Under the pieces are notes generated by a model. It saw only the letters and a program-made list of their open reading frames with translations, had not been told where the DNA came from and made no database searches. This document shows, one piece after another, positions 1-8,833 of a stretch of 58,401 nt of DNA. The first letter of the stretch is position 1, and the number at the start of each line of letters is the position of its first letter. This DNA comes from Wolbachia endosymbiont of Tyrophagus putrescentiae (lineage in GTDB: Bacteria; Pseudomonadota; Alphaproteobacteria; Rickettsiales; Anaplasmataceae): positions 1-58,401 of the forward strand of contig JAUEMM010000008.1 of the NCBI GenBank assembly GCA_030441635.1, given 5' to 3'. Both the position numbers and the translations under genes were made by a program.

Positions 1-2502
1 ATCCCAGAAAATGATCCAACACTCATGTTTACAAATGCTGGCATGGTGCAGTTTAAAAATATTTTTACTGGCATACAAAAAAATGAAGTTAAACGCGCTG
101 TTTCAAGTCAGAAGTGCCTAAGAGCTGGCGGTAAACATAATGACTTAGAAACTGTTGGTTATACAGCTCGTCATCATACATTTTTTGAAATGCTCGGTAA
201 TTTTAGCTTTGGAGACTATTTCAAAGAGACTGCAATAGAGTTCGCGTGGAACTTTATAACTCGTGAGCTAAACCTTGATAAAAGTAGATTATCTGTAACT
301 ATATATCACACTGATGATGAAGCCTATGAAATTTGGCGTAAAATTAGTAGCTTTTCAGATGATAAAATTATTAGAATAGCAACAGAAGACAATTTTTGGA
401 GTATGGGTAACACTGGTCCGTGTGGTCCATGTTCTGAAATTTTTTATGACCATAAAAATCCGGATCTAAGCGATGACGATAGAATTGTGGAAATTTGGAA
501 CTTAGTGTTTATGGAATTCAATAAAGATGAAGATGGTAATCTACATGCGTTACCTAAGAGATGTATTGATACAGGAATGGGACTAGAAAGAATAACTGCA
601 GTCATGCAAAATGTTCACGACAATTACGATACTGATTTTTTTTCTTCTATTCTCAATAAATCACAAGAGTATTGTGGAAATATAGAAAATAAAGTAGCAC
701 ATAAAATCATTGCAGATCACATGCGTGCAGCAGCATTTCTCATTGCAGAGGGGGTATTACCTGGAAATGAAGGCAGAAATTACGTCTTGCGCCGGTTGAT
801 CAGAAGAGCTGCGCGTTATATTCATCAACTTGGGTTTAAAGACGCTTTGCTACATCACATTTTTCCAACTTTGCTAGATAAAGCAAGTCCGGCGTATATG
901 GGAAATGTTTATCCAGAATTAATTAGAGCTGAGAGCTTAATAAAAACAACTTTGAAATCAGAGGAAGAGAATTTCAAAGATACTTTAATGAAAGGTATCA
1001 ACCTACTAGGAAAATTCACTGCAGATTTACATGCAGGTGATACTCTGTCTGGAGAGTCGGTATTTAAGCTGTACGATACCTACGGATTTCCTCTAGATAT
1101 TACTTTAGACATTTTGAAAGAAAAAGGGATAAAATTTGATCAAAAAGGCTTTGATGATGCAATGCATGCTCAGAAAGAGAGAGCGCGTGCTAAATGGTCT
1201 GGATCCGGTGAAAAGTCTGTAGAGCAAATATGGTTCGATTTAATTAATAAGTTTGGTAAGACAGAATTTGTCGGTTATGAATTCGATGAAATTAACGATG
1301 CAAAAGTATTAGCTACTATTTCTCAAGAAAATCAATTGATTAACTCAGCAAAAGAAGGTGATACATTAACAATTATTCTAGATAAAACTCCGTTTTATGG
1401 TGAATCTGGCGGTCAACTTGGAGATACCGGAAAGTTTATCGAGTTAGGTAAAAACTGTATAGTAAAAATAAATAACACCAATAAAATCAATGATTTATAC
1501 CTACATAGATGCACTATTACTTCAGGTATAATCCACACAGGGGACACAGTTGCAGCAAGTATTGATAAAGAAAGAAGGCAAAATCTGCGGAGAAACCACT
1601 CAGCTACGCATTTACTGCATTCTGCATTGAGAAAAGTATTAGGTGAACACGTCACTCAAAAAGGCTCTTTAGTTGCACCAGATAAATTGCGTTTCGACTT
1701 CAGCCATAATGCTCAATTGACCCATGATCAACTATTTTTGGTAGAAGATATAGTAAATACTTTGATAAGAGAAAATCATCCTACTTCAACGAAAATCCAA
1801 AGTATAAATCAGGCTATAGATGAAGGTGCTATGGCTCTTTTCGGAGAGAAATATAGTGATCAAGTGAGAGTGGTAAGCATTGGAAATACTAAAGAATTGT
1901 GTGGCGGGACACATGTGCGGCATGCCGGCGAAATAGGGTTATTTAAGATAGTCACGGAAAGTTCTGTTGCCTTTGGAGTCAGGAGAATAGAAGCTCTAAC
2001 AGGGCAGGAAGCAATTAATTATGTACGTAGTAACGATATTAGTATAAAAAAAATTGCAGAGTCTTTAAAAACGTCAGCAAATGACATAATAAGTCGCTTA
2101 AATACATTGAATCAAGAACGTAAAGAATCTGAAGCCAAAATAAAAAATTTGTATAAAAAGCTTATCAGCCAAGAAGATATCGAGAACACTGAGATAGGTG
2201 AAGTAAACTTTTTAAGTCATTCGTTTATAGATATACCATCAAGTATTGTAAGAGAATTTATTCTGCAGCAACAGAAACAAAAAACTATTATAGTGTTTAC
2301 TGCAACTGACGAGAAAAAGGTAGTTCTATTCGTTAAAGTTAGTAAAGATCTAGCCAATAAAATCAATGCAAAGGAATTAGTGTCAAATGCTACTGGAAAA
2401 AACTGCGGCGGTGATGCTGAACTCGCACAAACAGGTTGTGATAGCACCGATAAAGTTATTACATGTATATATAACTACTTAAAAGAATTGTATGCTAGTT
2501 GA
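1..2502 (+). CDS. alaS: Alanine--tRNA ligase (5' end cut by window)
   Basis: Charges tRNA-Ala with alanine in the cytoplasm. The frame is open from base 1 (reads [18 protein letters not shown], the class II motif region), so the gene starts upstream; about 40 N-terminal residues are missing. The catalytic domain is followed by the editing domain with its zinc/active-site motifs [11 protein letters not shown] and CGGTHV, then the C-Ala domain with the GGDAELAQ signature just before the stop. This order and the remaining 833 residues fit the family. The last 11 bases overlap the start of cca, so the two genes are probably translationally coupled. The first internal ATG, at 25, is not the real start. 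Confidence 0.97.
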   Translation: MPENDPTLMFTNAGMVQFKNIFTGIQKNEVKRAVSSQKCLRAGGKHNDLETVGYTARHHTFFEMLGNFSFGDYFKETAIEFAWNFITRELNLDKSRLSVTIYHTDDEAYEIWRKISSFSDDKIIRIATEDNFWSMGNTGPCGPCSEIFYDHKNPDLSDDDRIVEIWNLVFMEFNKDEDGNLHALPKRCIDTGMGLERITAVMQNVHDNYDTDFFSSILNKSQEYCGNIENKVAHKIIADHMRAAAFLIAEGVLPGNEGRNYVLRRLIRRAARYIHQLGFKDALLHHIFPTLLDKASPAYMGNVYPELIRAESLIKTTLKSEEENFKDTLMKGINLLGKFTADLHAGDTLSGESVFKLYDTYGFPLDITLDILKEKGIKFDQKGFDDAMHAQKERARAKWSGSGEKSVEQIWFDLINKFGKTEFVGYEFDEINDAKVLATISQENQLINSAKEGDTLTIILDKTPFYGESGGQLGDTGKFIELGKNCIVKINNTNKINDLYLHRCTITSGIIHTGDTVAASIDKERRQNLRRNHSATHLLHSALRKVLGEHVTQKGSLVAPDKLRFDFSHNAQLTHDQLFLVEDIVNTLIRENHPTSTKIQSINQAIDEGAMALFGEKYSDQVRVVSIGNTKELCGGTHVRHAGEIGLFKIVTESSVAFGVRRIEALTGQEAINYVRSNDISIKKIAESLKTSANDIISRLNTLNQERKESEAKIKNLYKKLISQEDIENTEIGEVNFLSHSFIDIPSSIVREFILQQQKQKTIIVFTATDEKKVVLFVKVSKDLANKINAKELVSNATGKNCGGDAELAQTGCDSTDKVITCIYNYLKELYAS

Positions 2503-3670
2503 CAATAAAACTGGTCTAATAATTGATGCCATAGAGAAATTTGGTGGTGAAGCAAGATTTGTCGGTGGATGTGTAAGGGATTCAATTCTCAAAAGGAATG
2601 TGCACGATATAGATTTCGCTACAAATTTATTGCCATCACAAGTCACTGAAGCACTAGAACGCTACAATATAAAATCTATTCCAACTGGCCTCAAGCACGG
2701 TACAATAACTGCAGTGTTAAATCACAGATCTTTTGAAATTACAACCTTAAGACGTGATGTTAAGTGCGATGGCAGACATGCAGAAGTGAGATTTACTGAT
2801 AGCTGGAAAGAAGATGCTTCAAGACGTGATTTTACATTCAACGCCCTATACGCAGATAAATACGGTAACATATATGACTACTTTTGCGGTATCAAAGATC
2901 TAGAAGCACGAAGATTGAATTTCATAGGTAATGCAGAAGATAGAATTAGAGAAGATTATTTGCGTATTCTGAGAGCATTCCGCTTTCATGCTAAGATATG
3001 TTTAGGAGACTTAAGTAGTGAGATATTGAAAGTATGTAAAGCACATTCACATATGATACAAAGTCTTTCTGGAGAAAGAATAAGAGATGAAATATTTAAG
3101 TTGTTGGAGTGCAATAACCCCCCCCCTACTTTAGCGAATATGCAACAGTCTGATGTACTACAGCAAATCATTCCAGAGGAAGTGGATTGTCAAATCCTTT
3201 CTTCAGAACTTCTTGCTGACGTTGAGCCGCTGGTAAAACTGGCGTTACTTCTCAGAACTACTCAAAATCAAAATCTCGGAAAATACATGAGTAAGTTTTT
3301 GCGTCTTTCAAATAAGCAAAGAGAAAAATTGTTGTTTTTATTATCTAATAGTATTTCAACCGAACTTTCAGAGAGAGAACAAAAAAAGTACATATTACAA
3401 TTTGGTACAGAATTATATTGTGACTTAATAAGAATCTGCGGTGTGGAATTAAAAGCAAGTACTGAGCAATACATTTTGTTTGCTCAATCGTTCACTGTTC
3501 CAAAATTTCCTTTATCAGGTAATGATCTAATACGCATCGGTTACCAACCGGGAAAGAACTTAGGTAAAAAGCTGGAATTATTAAAAAGGCGCTGGGAAGA
3601 TAGTTCTTATATCTTAACAAAGGACGAACTAATATCATATGCTAAAAATAATAAGTTATCACTTTTTTAA
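2492..3670 (+). CDS. cca: CCA tRNA nucleotidyltransferase / poly(A) polymerase family
   Basis: Adds or repairs the 3' CCA end of tRNAs. The nucleotidyltransferase core is visible at the N terminus: GGCVRDS, then the metal-binding DxD as HDIDFATN, the RRD motif [16 protein letters not shown], and [14 protein letters not shown] at the start of the RNA-binding region. At 392 aa it has the size of alphaproteobacterial members. It starts at ATG 2492 inside the end of alaS. A run of nine C residues (3118-3126) encodes a Pro-Pro-Pro stretch in a very AT-rich gene; the frame is intact here. Class II CCA-adding and poly(A) polymerases are hard to separate by eye; a CCA role is inferred from the essential context. 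Confidence 0.93.
   Translation: MLVDNKTGLIIDAIEKFGGEARFVGGCVRDSILKRNVHDIDFATNLLPSQVTEALERYNIKSIPTGLKHGTITAVLNHRSFEITTLRRDVKCDGRHAEVRFTDSWKEDASRRDFTFNALYADKYGNIYDYFCGIKDLEARRLNFIGNAEDRIREDYLRILRAFRFHAKICLGDLSSEILKVCKAHSHMIQSLSGERIRDEIFKLLECNNPPPTLANMQQSDVLQQIIPEEVDCQILSSELLADVEPLVKLALLLRTTQNQNLGKYMSKFLRLSNKQREKLLFLLSNSISTELSEREQKKYILQFGTELYCDLIRICGVELKASTEQYILFAQSFTVPKFPLSGNDLIRIGYQPGKNLGKKLELLKRRWEDSSYILTKDELISYAKNNKLSLF
3118..3126 (+). repeat. Poly-C tract (C9) inside cca
   Basis: Nine consecutive C residues within the cca reading frame. No comparable C run was noticed elsewhere in this AT-rich window. Such tracts are prone to slippage; in this copy the frame is preserved. Confidence 0.9.
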
Positions 3671-3719
3671 TAAATTCATCTCATTATTAGAATAATAACG
3701 TTTCATTAAGGCAAGAAGT

Positions 3720-5162
3720 ATGGCAGCTATAAAGGTAGGTATACGTAATACGGAAAATCACAAAAGTTTAGCACAAAAGTTTAAAGGTGCAGCAACGCTA
3801 AAAGTGGCTACATATAAAGTAAAAAGTTTATTTAAAAAACTTAAAAAGGTGGCTCGAAAGCTTCGAATAACGTCAAAAGCGGGCACATATGAAATCAAAA
3901 GTCATGAAGGCTCAATGAAAGAAAAATTTGGAGATGTGGCTCGTGCATTTGGAGAAGCTGCAACAATATCTAAGCATCAAGTACCGAAAGAACAGCAAAT
4001 ATCTATCGATTTAGGTAATAAAAAGTTTTACCGTATTACAGATAAAATTCTCTACTGGGCACAAGATACACTTAAGAATATTTTCCCTCGGTTTGGCTTC
4101 TTTGCAGAATTTAATAAAGAAAAAGAGAGAAGAATAATTGGCACTAATGTTAAAGTAAAACATTTTACTCCAGAAGAGCAAGCAGAGCATGCTTTGTATG
4201 TTGGTAAAGAAGAAGACGGCGAGTTAAGGCTATACGATGTAATAGGTAAGCTATATGATACAACTGGTAAGATAAGCAAGGGACAGAAAAACAGTGTAGC
4301 TTATGCAATGACCCTTGACGGTAGGCTGGTTGTCCATGAGCATCTTGACGTTGGAAGATGTGGAGATTATGCTTATCGTCACTCAACTTTAGGAGGTGGT
4401 AAAGCAATTTTATGCTCTGGTTTAATCAGAATAAAAGACGGTAAAATAACACACATAGACAATAATAGCGGACACTATAAACCAACAGCAGCAAATCTAT
4501 ACAATGCTATACAAAGGCTGAATGGTGTATTCTCAAAAGATGCAAAAGTTACTTGCTTAACGTATTGGAGAAGATTAAAAAAAGAGATGTCACTTACACG
4601 TAAACTCCCAGCTAAAAAGCTATCAGTGGAAAAATTCTTGGATAAGCTGAAGAAAGTGGGAAAGAGTGGTTTAACTAAGCACGAAGAATATTTTGCTAAA
4701 GTAAAAAGAAGTAACGAGCGAAATAGAATTTGCATAAGTTACAAACCGTTTCCCATTGTAAACTATAATAATCCTCAGGCAATAAAGGTAGCAATTGAGC
4801 AGTCAATAAGAAAGGTAATTGGTGCAAATTACGGACATAAGCCAGAGTTCAGCTTAAAGCATTATAAAAATAAAGTGGTTGGTGTTAGTGTAACTTTTCA
4901 CAATGAAGAAGACCGTAGTAAGTTTATCGAAGTGTTAAAGTTGAAAAAGTTATCTAACTATATTTCTTATACTCAAGAAAATATGATCACCTTAAAAAAT
5001 ACATATGCAGTTATTATGAGCGTAAATAAAGCTAATAAACTCATAAAGGACACCCTAAAACTTGATGTACGGATAATAAGAGATAAAAAGGTTGCATCAA
5101 TATTAAGCAGTGCAGAGGTGTCGGAGAACAGTCATCAAGAACTTTTGCATCAAAAAATTTGA
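3720..5162 (+). CDS. Hypothetical protein with SGHY-type motif, basic N terminus
   Basis: Not recognised as a named family; 480 aa. The first 60 residues are strongly basic (KVKSLFKKLKKVARK). There is no signal peptide and no membrane segment. A central region around residues 205-265 reads RHSTLGGGKAILCSG, then IRIKDGKITHIDNNSGHY and KPT. From memory, this His-Ser...Gly...Asp-Gly...Asn-x-SGHY-x-P pattern recurs in secreted or toxin-like proteins of other host-associated bacteria; this was not checked. The C-terminal third is again basic. It starts at ATG 3720, 49 bases after cca, and could be co-transcribed with alaS-cca. A host-directed role is speculation. Confidence 0.75.
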   Translation: MAAIKVGIRNTENHKSLAQKFKGAATLKVATYKVKSLFKKLKKVARKLRITSKAGTYEIKSHEGSMKEKFGDVARAFGEAATISKHQVPKEQQISIDLGNKKFYRITDKILYWAQDTLKNIFPRFGFFAEFNKEKERRIIGTNVKVKHFTPEEQAEHALYVGKEEDGELRLYDVIGKLYDTTGKISKGQKNSVAYAMTLDGRLVVHEHLDVGRCGDYAYRHSTLGGGKAILCSGLIRIKDGKITHIDNNSGHYKPTAANLYNAIQRLNGVFSKDAKVTCLTYWRRLKKEMSLTRKLPAKKLSVEKFLDKLKKVGKSGLTKHEEYFAKVKRSNERNRICISYKPFPIVNYNNPQAIKVAIEQSIRKVIGANYGHKPEFSLKHYKNKVVGVSVTFHNEEDRSKFIEVLKLKKLSNYISYTQENMITLKNTYAVIMSVNKANKLIKDTLKLDVRIIRDKKVASILSSAEVSENSHQELLHQKI

Positions 5163-5211
5163 ATTCTGTGAGGTGTTAGTGTATATTACTATCGATTTTT
5201 TATGATATATA

Positions 5212-5967
5212 ATGTCTAGGGTACCTTTTTTATTAATTCTAATAGTAGTAATAGCAAGTTTACCAGTAATAAACAATTGGCTCTCAACTCAAAAGAAGCC
5301 AGCAGAAGTAGAGTTGAGTGATAGTTATATTGGAAAAAGATTAGATGATTATATAAGCAGGAACATAGATCAAATTCTAGCAACTATACAAGCAAAAAGT
5401 AATGAGGCTGCTCGTGATAATGTGGTAAAAAATAGGATTTTACAGTATAAAGACAGAATATTTAATGAGAACTATCCGTATTCCGGCAACAAAGACAGTA
5501 ATGTTATAGCTGTAGGGTTTTTTGATTACTCTTGTGGATACTGTAAATTGATAAAAGACGACATAAAGCAGTTAATCAATGATGGTAAAATCAAGTATAT
5601 ATTTAGAGATACTCCAATACTTGGCAAAGGTTCTATGAAGGCTGCAAAAAGTGCTCTAGCTGTATATTTTCTTGACGAAAAAAAGTACCTTGGCTTTCAT
5701 GATGCTGCTTTGAGCCATAAAGGAGAATTTTCAGATGATGTCATACTAAATATTGTGGAAAGCTTGGGAATTAATAAAGATGATTTTAGTGCCTCGCTGG
5801 ATAACAATATGGATAAGATCAAGCATATGATCAATGATAGCAGGCTACTAGTAAATGATTTAGGTGTAGGTGGTACGCCTTTTCTAATAATTGGAGACAG
5901 CATATTTGTAGGAGCAACAGATTTAAGTGTGCTACGCAGAAAAGTAGATGAATTAAAAAATAAGTAA
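5212..5967 (+). CDS. DsbA-family thiol-disulfide oxidoreductase
   Basis: Predicted exported, membrane-anchored disulfide oxidoreductase acting in the periplasm. A hydrophobic segment at residues 5-22 forms a signal anchor. A helical linker follows, then a thioredoxin fold with the active-site motif C108-G-Y-C111 in FFDYSCGYCK and the cis-proline loop GVGGTPFLIIG. The 251-aa length and layout match the Com1/DsbA-like proteins of Rickettsiales, some of which fold outer-membrane or secreted proteins. It stands 49 bases downstream of the 480-aa gene on the same strand. The exact partner and redox direction cannot be read from the sequence. Confidence 0.9.
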   Translation: MSRVPFLLILIVVIASLPVINNWLSTQKKPAEVELSDSYIGKRLDDYISRNIDQILATIQAKSNEAARDNVVKNRILQYKDRIFNENYPYSGNKDSNVIAVGFFDYSCGYCKLIKDDIKQLINDGKIKYIFRDTPILGKGSMKAAKSALAVYFLDEKKYLGFHDAALSHKGEFSDDVILNIVESLGINKDDFSASLDNNMDKIKHMINDSRLLVNDLGVGGTPFLIIGDSIFVGATDLSVLRRKVDELKNK

Positions 5968-6021
5968 GCTTACGTTACAATTAATGTAATTTTTACTATT
6001 TTATGGTTCCATGGAATATGT

Positions 6022-6810
6022 ATGTTGCACATATTCATCTACACTGTAGCTGTATTAGGTTTTTCTTATGCTTATGCGAGTGAAGATCCAGAAATACACA
6101 AAACTTTTAATAACATTGCTAAGTACATAAAAGTCGGTAAAGATCATAAAGATACTAGTGTTATTGAAAAGAAAAGCAATAAATTTAACATTAGAGTTAC
6201 ACAAAATTCCGGTAAGACTCTTAACATTAATCTCATTTTAAAACAGGTAAAAGATTCACTAGAATCTGGAGATAAAGAAACTGCCGTTTCGCTTTTGAAC
6301 AAGATTATTGAAAAATTTCCTTATCATAAAAATTCTCTAGTCTGGTTAGGCAATATACACTTTCTGAGTGAAGATTATAAAAAAGCTTACGATATATATA
6401 TTAAGTTATTAAAAGAATATCCAGGAGATCAAATATTAATGGAAAATTTTTTCACTATAGCCTTAAAATATAACCCAGAAACTGCTCGAGATGAAATGTT
6501 AAAATTATATGATACGCATAAAAATTATGCACCTTTGCTAGCTAGCTTAAGTTTAGCTTACTTAGAAAAAAAAGAACTTTTGAACGCTAAAAAGTATATG
6601 GCAGAAGCAGCTTCTCTTGATCAAGAGAACATTTTTTACATCTACAACTTAGCTATTATTCTAGATCAATTGTCAGATTTGGAAAATGCTAAAGCATTCT
6701 ATGAGAAGCTATTAAACAAAGCCATGCACTACGATGACATAAGCACAAAAATACCTGTACAGAAGATATCAGCAAGACTAAATTCTATAAGATGTAAGCC
6801 TCGCATTTAA
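6022..6810 (+). CDS. Exported tetratricopeptide-repeat protein
   Basis: A 262-aa protein with a short N-terminal hydrophobic signal (residues 1-20, ending SYAYA, a plausible signal peptidase site). Several TPR-like helical pairs follow, for example KNSLVWLGNIHFLSEDYKKA and YIYNLAIILDQLSDLENAKA, with the typical W/Y-G/A-A/Y spacing. TPR domains mediate protein-protein contact, so it is probably a periplasmic scaffold or assembly factor; no specific partner is evident. It lies between the DsbA-like gene and murD on the same strand. Confidence 0.8.
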   Translation: MLHIFIYTVAVLGFSYAYASEDPEIHKTFNNIAKYIKVGKDHKDTSVIEKKSNKFNIRVTQNSGKTLNINLILKQVKDSLESGDKETAVSLLNKIIEKFPYHKNSLVWLGNIHFLSEDYKKAYDIYIKLLKEYPGDQILMENFFTIALKYNPETARDEMLKLYDTHKNYAPLLASLSLAYLEKKELLNAKKYMAEAASLDQENIFYIYNLAIILDQLSDLENAKAFYEKLLNKAMHYDDISTKIPVQKISARLNSIRCKPRI

Positions 6811-6869
6811 TTTTCTAATGCGTCACTCAAATTAAATGATATATACTCATACCAAAAATATAGTTGAAA

Positions 6870-8231
6870 ATGGCTAAGTTATATAACCAAAATTTTGCAG
6901 TCTTTGGACTTGGAAAAACAGGTTTATCCATTATTAATATGCTAATAAATAGTGGGGCACAAGTATATGCGTGGGACGATAACAATGAGCAAATTGTAAG
7001 TGCACAAAGAATGTATAAAAAATGTAATTTTATTCATCCCAAAGAGTATGATTGGAGTAAAATAAGCTCTTTGATTGTAAGTCCTGGTTTGCATTTAAAA
7101 TCACACTGGATAGCAAAGCTAGCAAAATGTGAAATAAAATCTGATATTGAATTATTTCTTGGACTTCTTACAGAAAAACAAAAAGTCATAGGAGTGACGG
7201 GCACAAACGGTAAATCAACCACCACATCATTAATAGGCCACATATTAAAACTTGCAGGGAAAAAAGTAGGCATTGGAGGAAATCTAGGGATTCCTGTGTT
7301 GAGTTTAAATATTGATGAAGAAATTTATGTTATAGAACTTTCTTCTTTTCAACTAGAGTTGATTGATAAGATCAATGTTGACATTGGAGTGTTATTGAAT
7401 ATCACACCAGACCATATAGAAAGACATGGAAATATGGAAAATTATATAGAAGTCAAATCAAAACTAGTAAGTAGTTGCAGAACAGCAATAGTGGAACACA
7501 ATATTGCTAAAATGCTTGGTGACTCCATTGAAAATAGAATTTATATCTCAGGCAAAGTTCTATTAGAAAATGGTATATCATGTATAAATGATAATGTATT
7601 TGATCATGGAAATTGCGTAAATATGCGTAGTTCTAGAATAAATTTAATTTCAAACACAGAAAATATAGCAGCTACATATGCAGTGTGTAAGTTGCTTAAA
7701 ATAGATCATAATACCATCATTGATGGAATTAGATCCTTTTCAGGCTTAAAGTATCGGAATGAATTGCTAGGAAAAATCAAGAATGTTTTATTTATAAACG
7801 ATAGCAAAGCTACTAATGCTGAAGCAAGTGAGAAAGCGCTCTTATCTTATAATAACATATATTGGATTGTTGGCGGAAAAAGTAAAATAGGTGGTATAAA
7901 CCCGCTAGTTAAGCACTTTACAAGAATTAAAAAAGCATTTTTAATAGGTGAGTCCACTGAAAATTTCGCAAGTGTTTTAAGTAGTAATAATGTGGAATTT
8001 ATCAAATGCGATAACCTGGAAAATGCTTTTAAATTAGCCTACGAAGAAGCATTCTACCAGCAGGAAGAAATAACAATATTGCTTTCCCCTGCATGTTCTT
8101 CTTTTGATCAGTGGAAAAATTTCGAAGAGCGAGGAGAAGCTTTCTGTAAAATGTTTGAAAACTTGAGAGACTCGACTACAATATCATATAGTAAAGCAAT
8201 TAAAAAAGTATCAATAATGGAATGTCAGTGA
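6870..8231 (+). CDS. murD: UDP-N-acetylmuramoyl-L-alanine--D-glutamate ligase
   Basis: Cytoplasmic Mur ligase adding D-glutamate to UDP-MurNAc-L-Ala on the way to lipid II. The N-terminal nucleotide-binding fold FAVFGLGKTGLSI is followed by the ATP-binding P-loop GVTGTNGKSTTTSLIGH, the central-domain motif LNITPDHIERHG, and the C-terminal ligase domain with INDSKATNAEA and LSPACSSFDQ. The length (453 aa) is normal. The frame could open at TTG 6864, but ATG 6870 gives the standard N terminus. It overlaps the following COQ9-like gene by 10 bases. Wolbachia keeps lipid II synthesis without a conventional thick wall, which fits this gene. Confidence 0.96.
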   Translation: MAKLYNQNFAVFGLGKTGLSIINMLINSGAQVYAWDDNNEQIVSAQRMYKKCNFIHPKEYDWSKISSLIVSPGLHLKSHWIAKLAKCEIKSDIELFLGLLTEKQKVIGVTGTNGKSTTTSLIGHILKLAGKKVGIGGNLGIPVLSLNIDEEIYVIELSSFQLELIDKINVDIGVLLNITPDHIERHGNMENYIEVKSKLVSSCRTAIVEHNIAKMLGDSIENRIYISGKVLLENGISCINDNVFDHGNCVNMRSSRINLISNTENIAATYAVCKLLKIDHNTIIDGIRSFSGLKYRNELLGKIKNVLFINDSKATNAEASEKALLSYNNIYWIVGGKSKIGGINPLVKHFTRIKKAFLIGESTENFASVLSSNNVEFIKCDNLENAFKLAYEEAFYQQEEITILLSPACSSFDQWKNFEERGEAFCKMFENLRDSTTISYSKAIKKVSIMECQ

Positions 8232-8833
8232 AAAATGAGAGTGATATACAAACAATAATTGATAGCTTTATCATTGCTGTACCATTTGCAGGAATAAGTG
8301 ATGCAACGTTATTGAAAACGTGCAAAGACCTTAATTTAGCTAATAGTTTTTGCAAATTTCAAAACGGGGTGTACAGCGCTCTGGAATACATAGCGGAAGA
8401 TTTAAATAAATCAATGGAGGCTGAACTAGAAAGCTCTAATTTAAAAAACATGAAAGTGCGTGACCGGGTGAAACTTGCAGTGCATATATGTCTTATAAAT
8501 TACACTAAATTACCTAACTATAGAGAATTCTTAAAAAATATTTTATCATTCTCTCTGCTACCACAAAATGTATACTTTTCTAGTAGAATTCTTTATAGAA
8601 CCGTAAGTACAATTTGGTATTGCATTCATGATCAATCAACAGATTTTAATTATTATACAAAGAGAATGATACTATCTATGGTATACTTAAGCACTATATT
8701 CTTTTTTATTAATGATTACTCAGAAGATTTCGCCGACACCTTATCATTTCTCGATAAACGCATCAATAATGTGATGACATTTCAAAAATTGAAAGCCCGC
8801 TTTAACGGCTTACTCCAGCCCTTGAAATTTTAG
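8222..8833 (+). CDS. COQ9-family protein
   Basis: 203-aa relative of COQ9, the lipid-binding helper of ubiquinone biosynthesis best known from mitochondria and present in alphaproteobacteria. The C-terminal domain is diagnostic: VRDRVKLAVHICLINY, SSRILYRTVSTIWYCIHDQS followed by TDFNYYTKR, and EDFADTLSFLDKRINNVM. The N-terminal half resembles a helical TetR-like fold. It starts inside the end of murD and ends by overlapping the convergent tail gene by four bases. A ubiG domain elsewhere in the window supports a working ubiquinone pathway. In bacteria the function is inferred from the eukaryotic family. Confidence 0.85.
   Translation: MSVKNESDIQTIIDSFIIAVPFAGISDATLLKTCKDLNLANSFCKFQNGVYSALEYIAEDLNKSMEAELESSNLKNMKVRDRVKLAVHICLINYTKLPNYREFLKNILSFSLLPQNVYFSSRILYRTVSTIWYCIHDQSTDFNYYTKRMILSMVYLSTIFFFINDYSEDFADTLSFLDKRINNVMTFQKLKARFNGLLQPLKF

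Noticed and set aside
6801..6825. Hairpin cgcatt/aatgcg after the TPR gene
   Set aside because: Six-base stem with a nine-base loop and no T tract; too weak to call a terminator.
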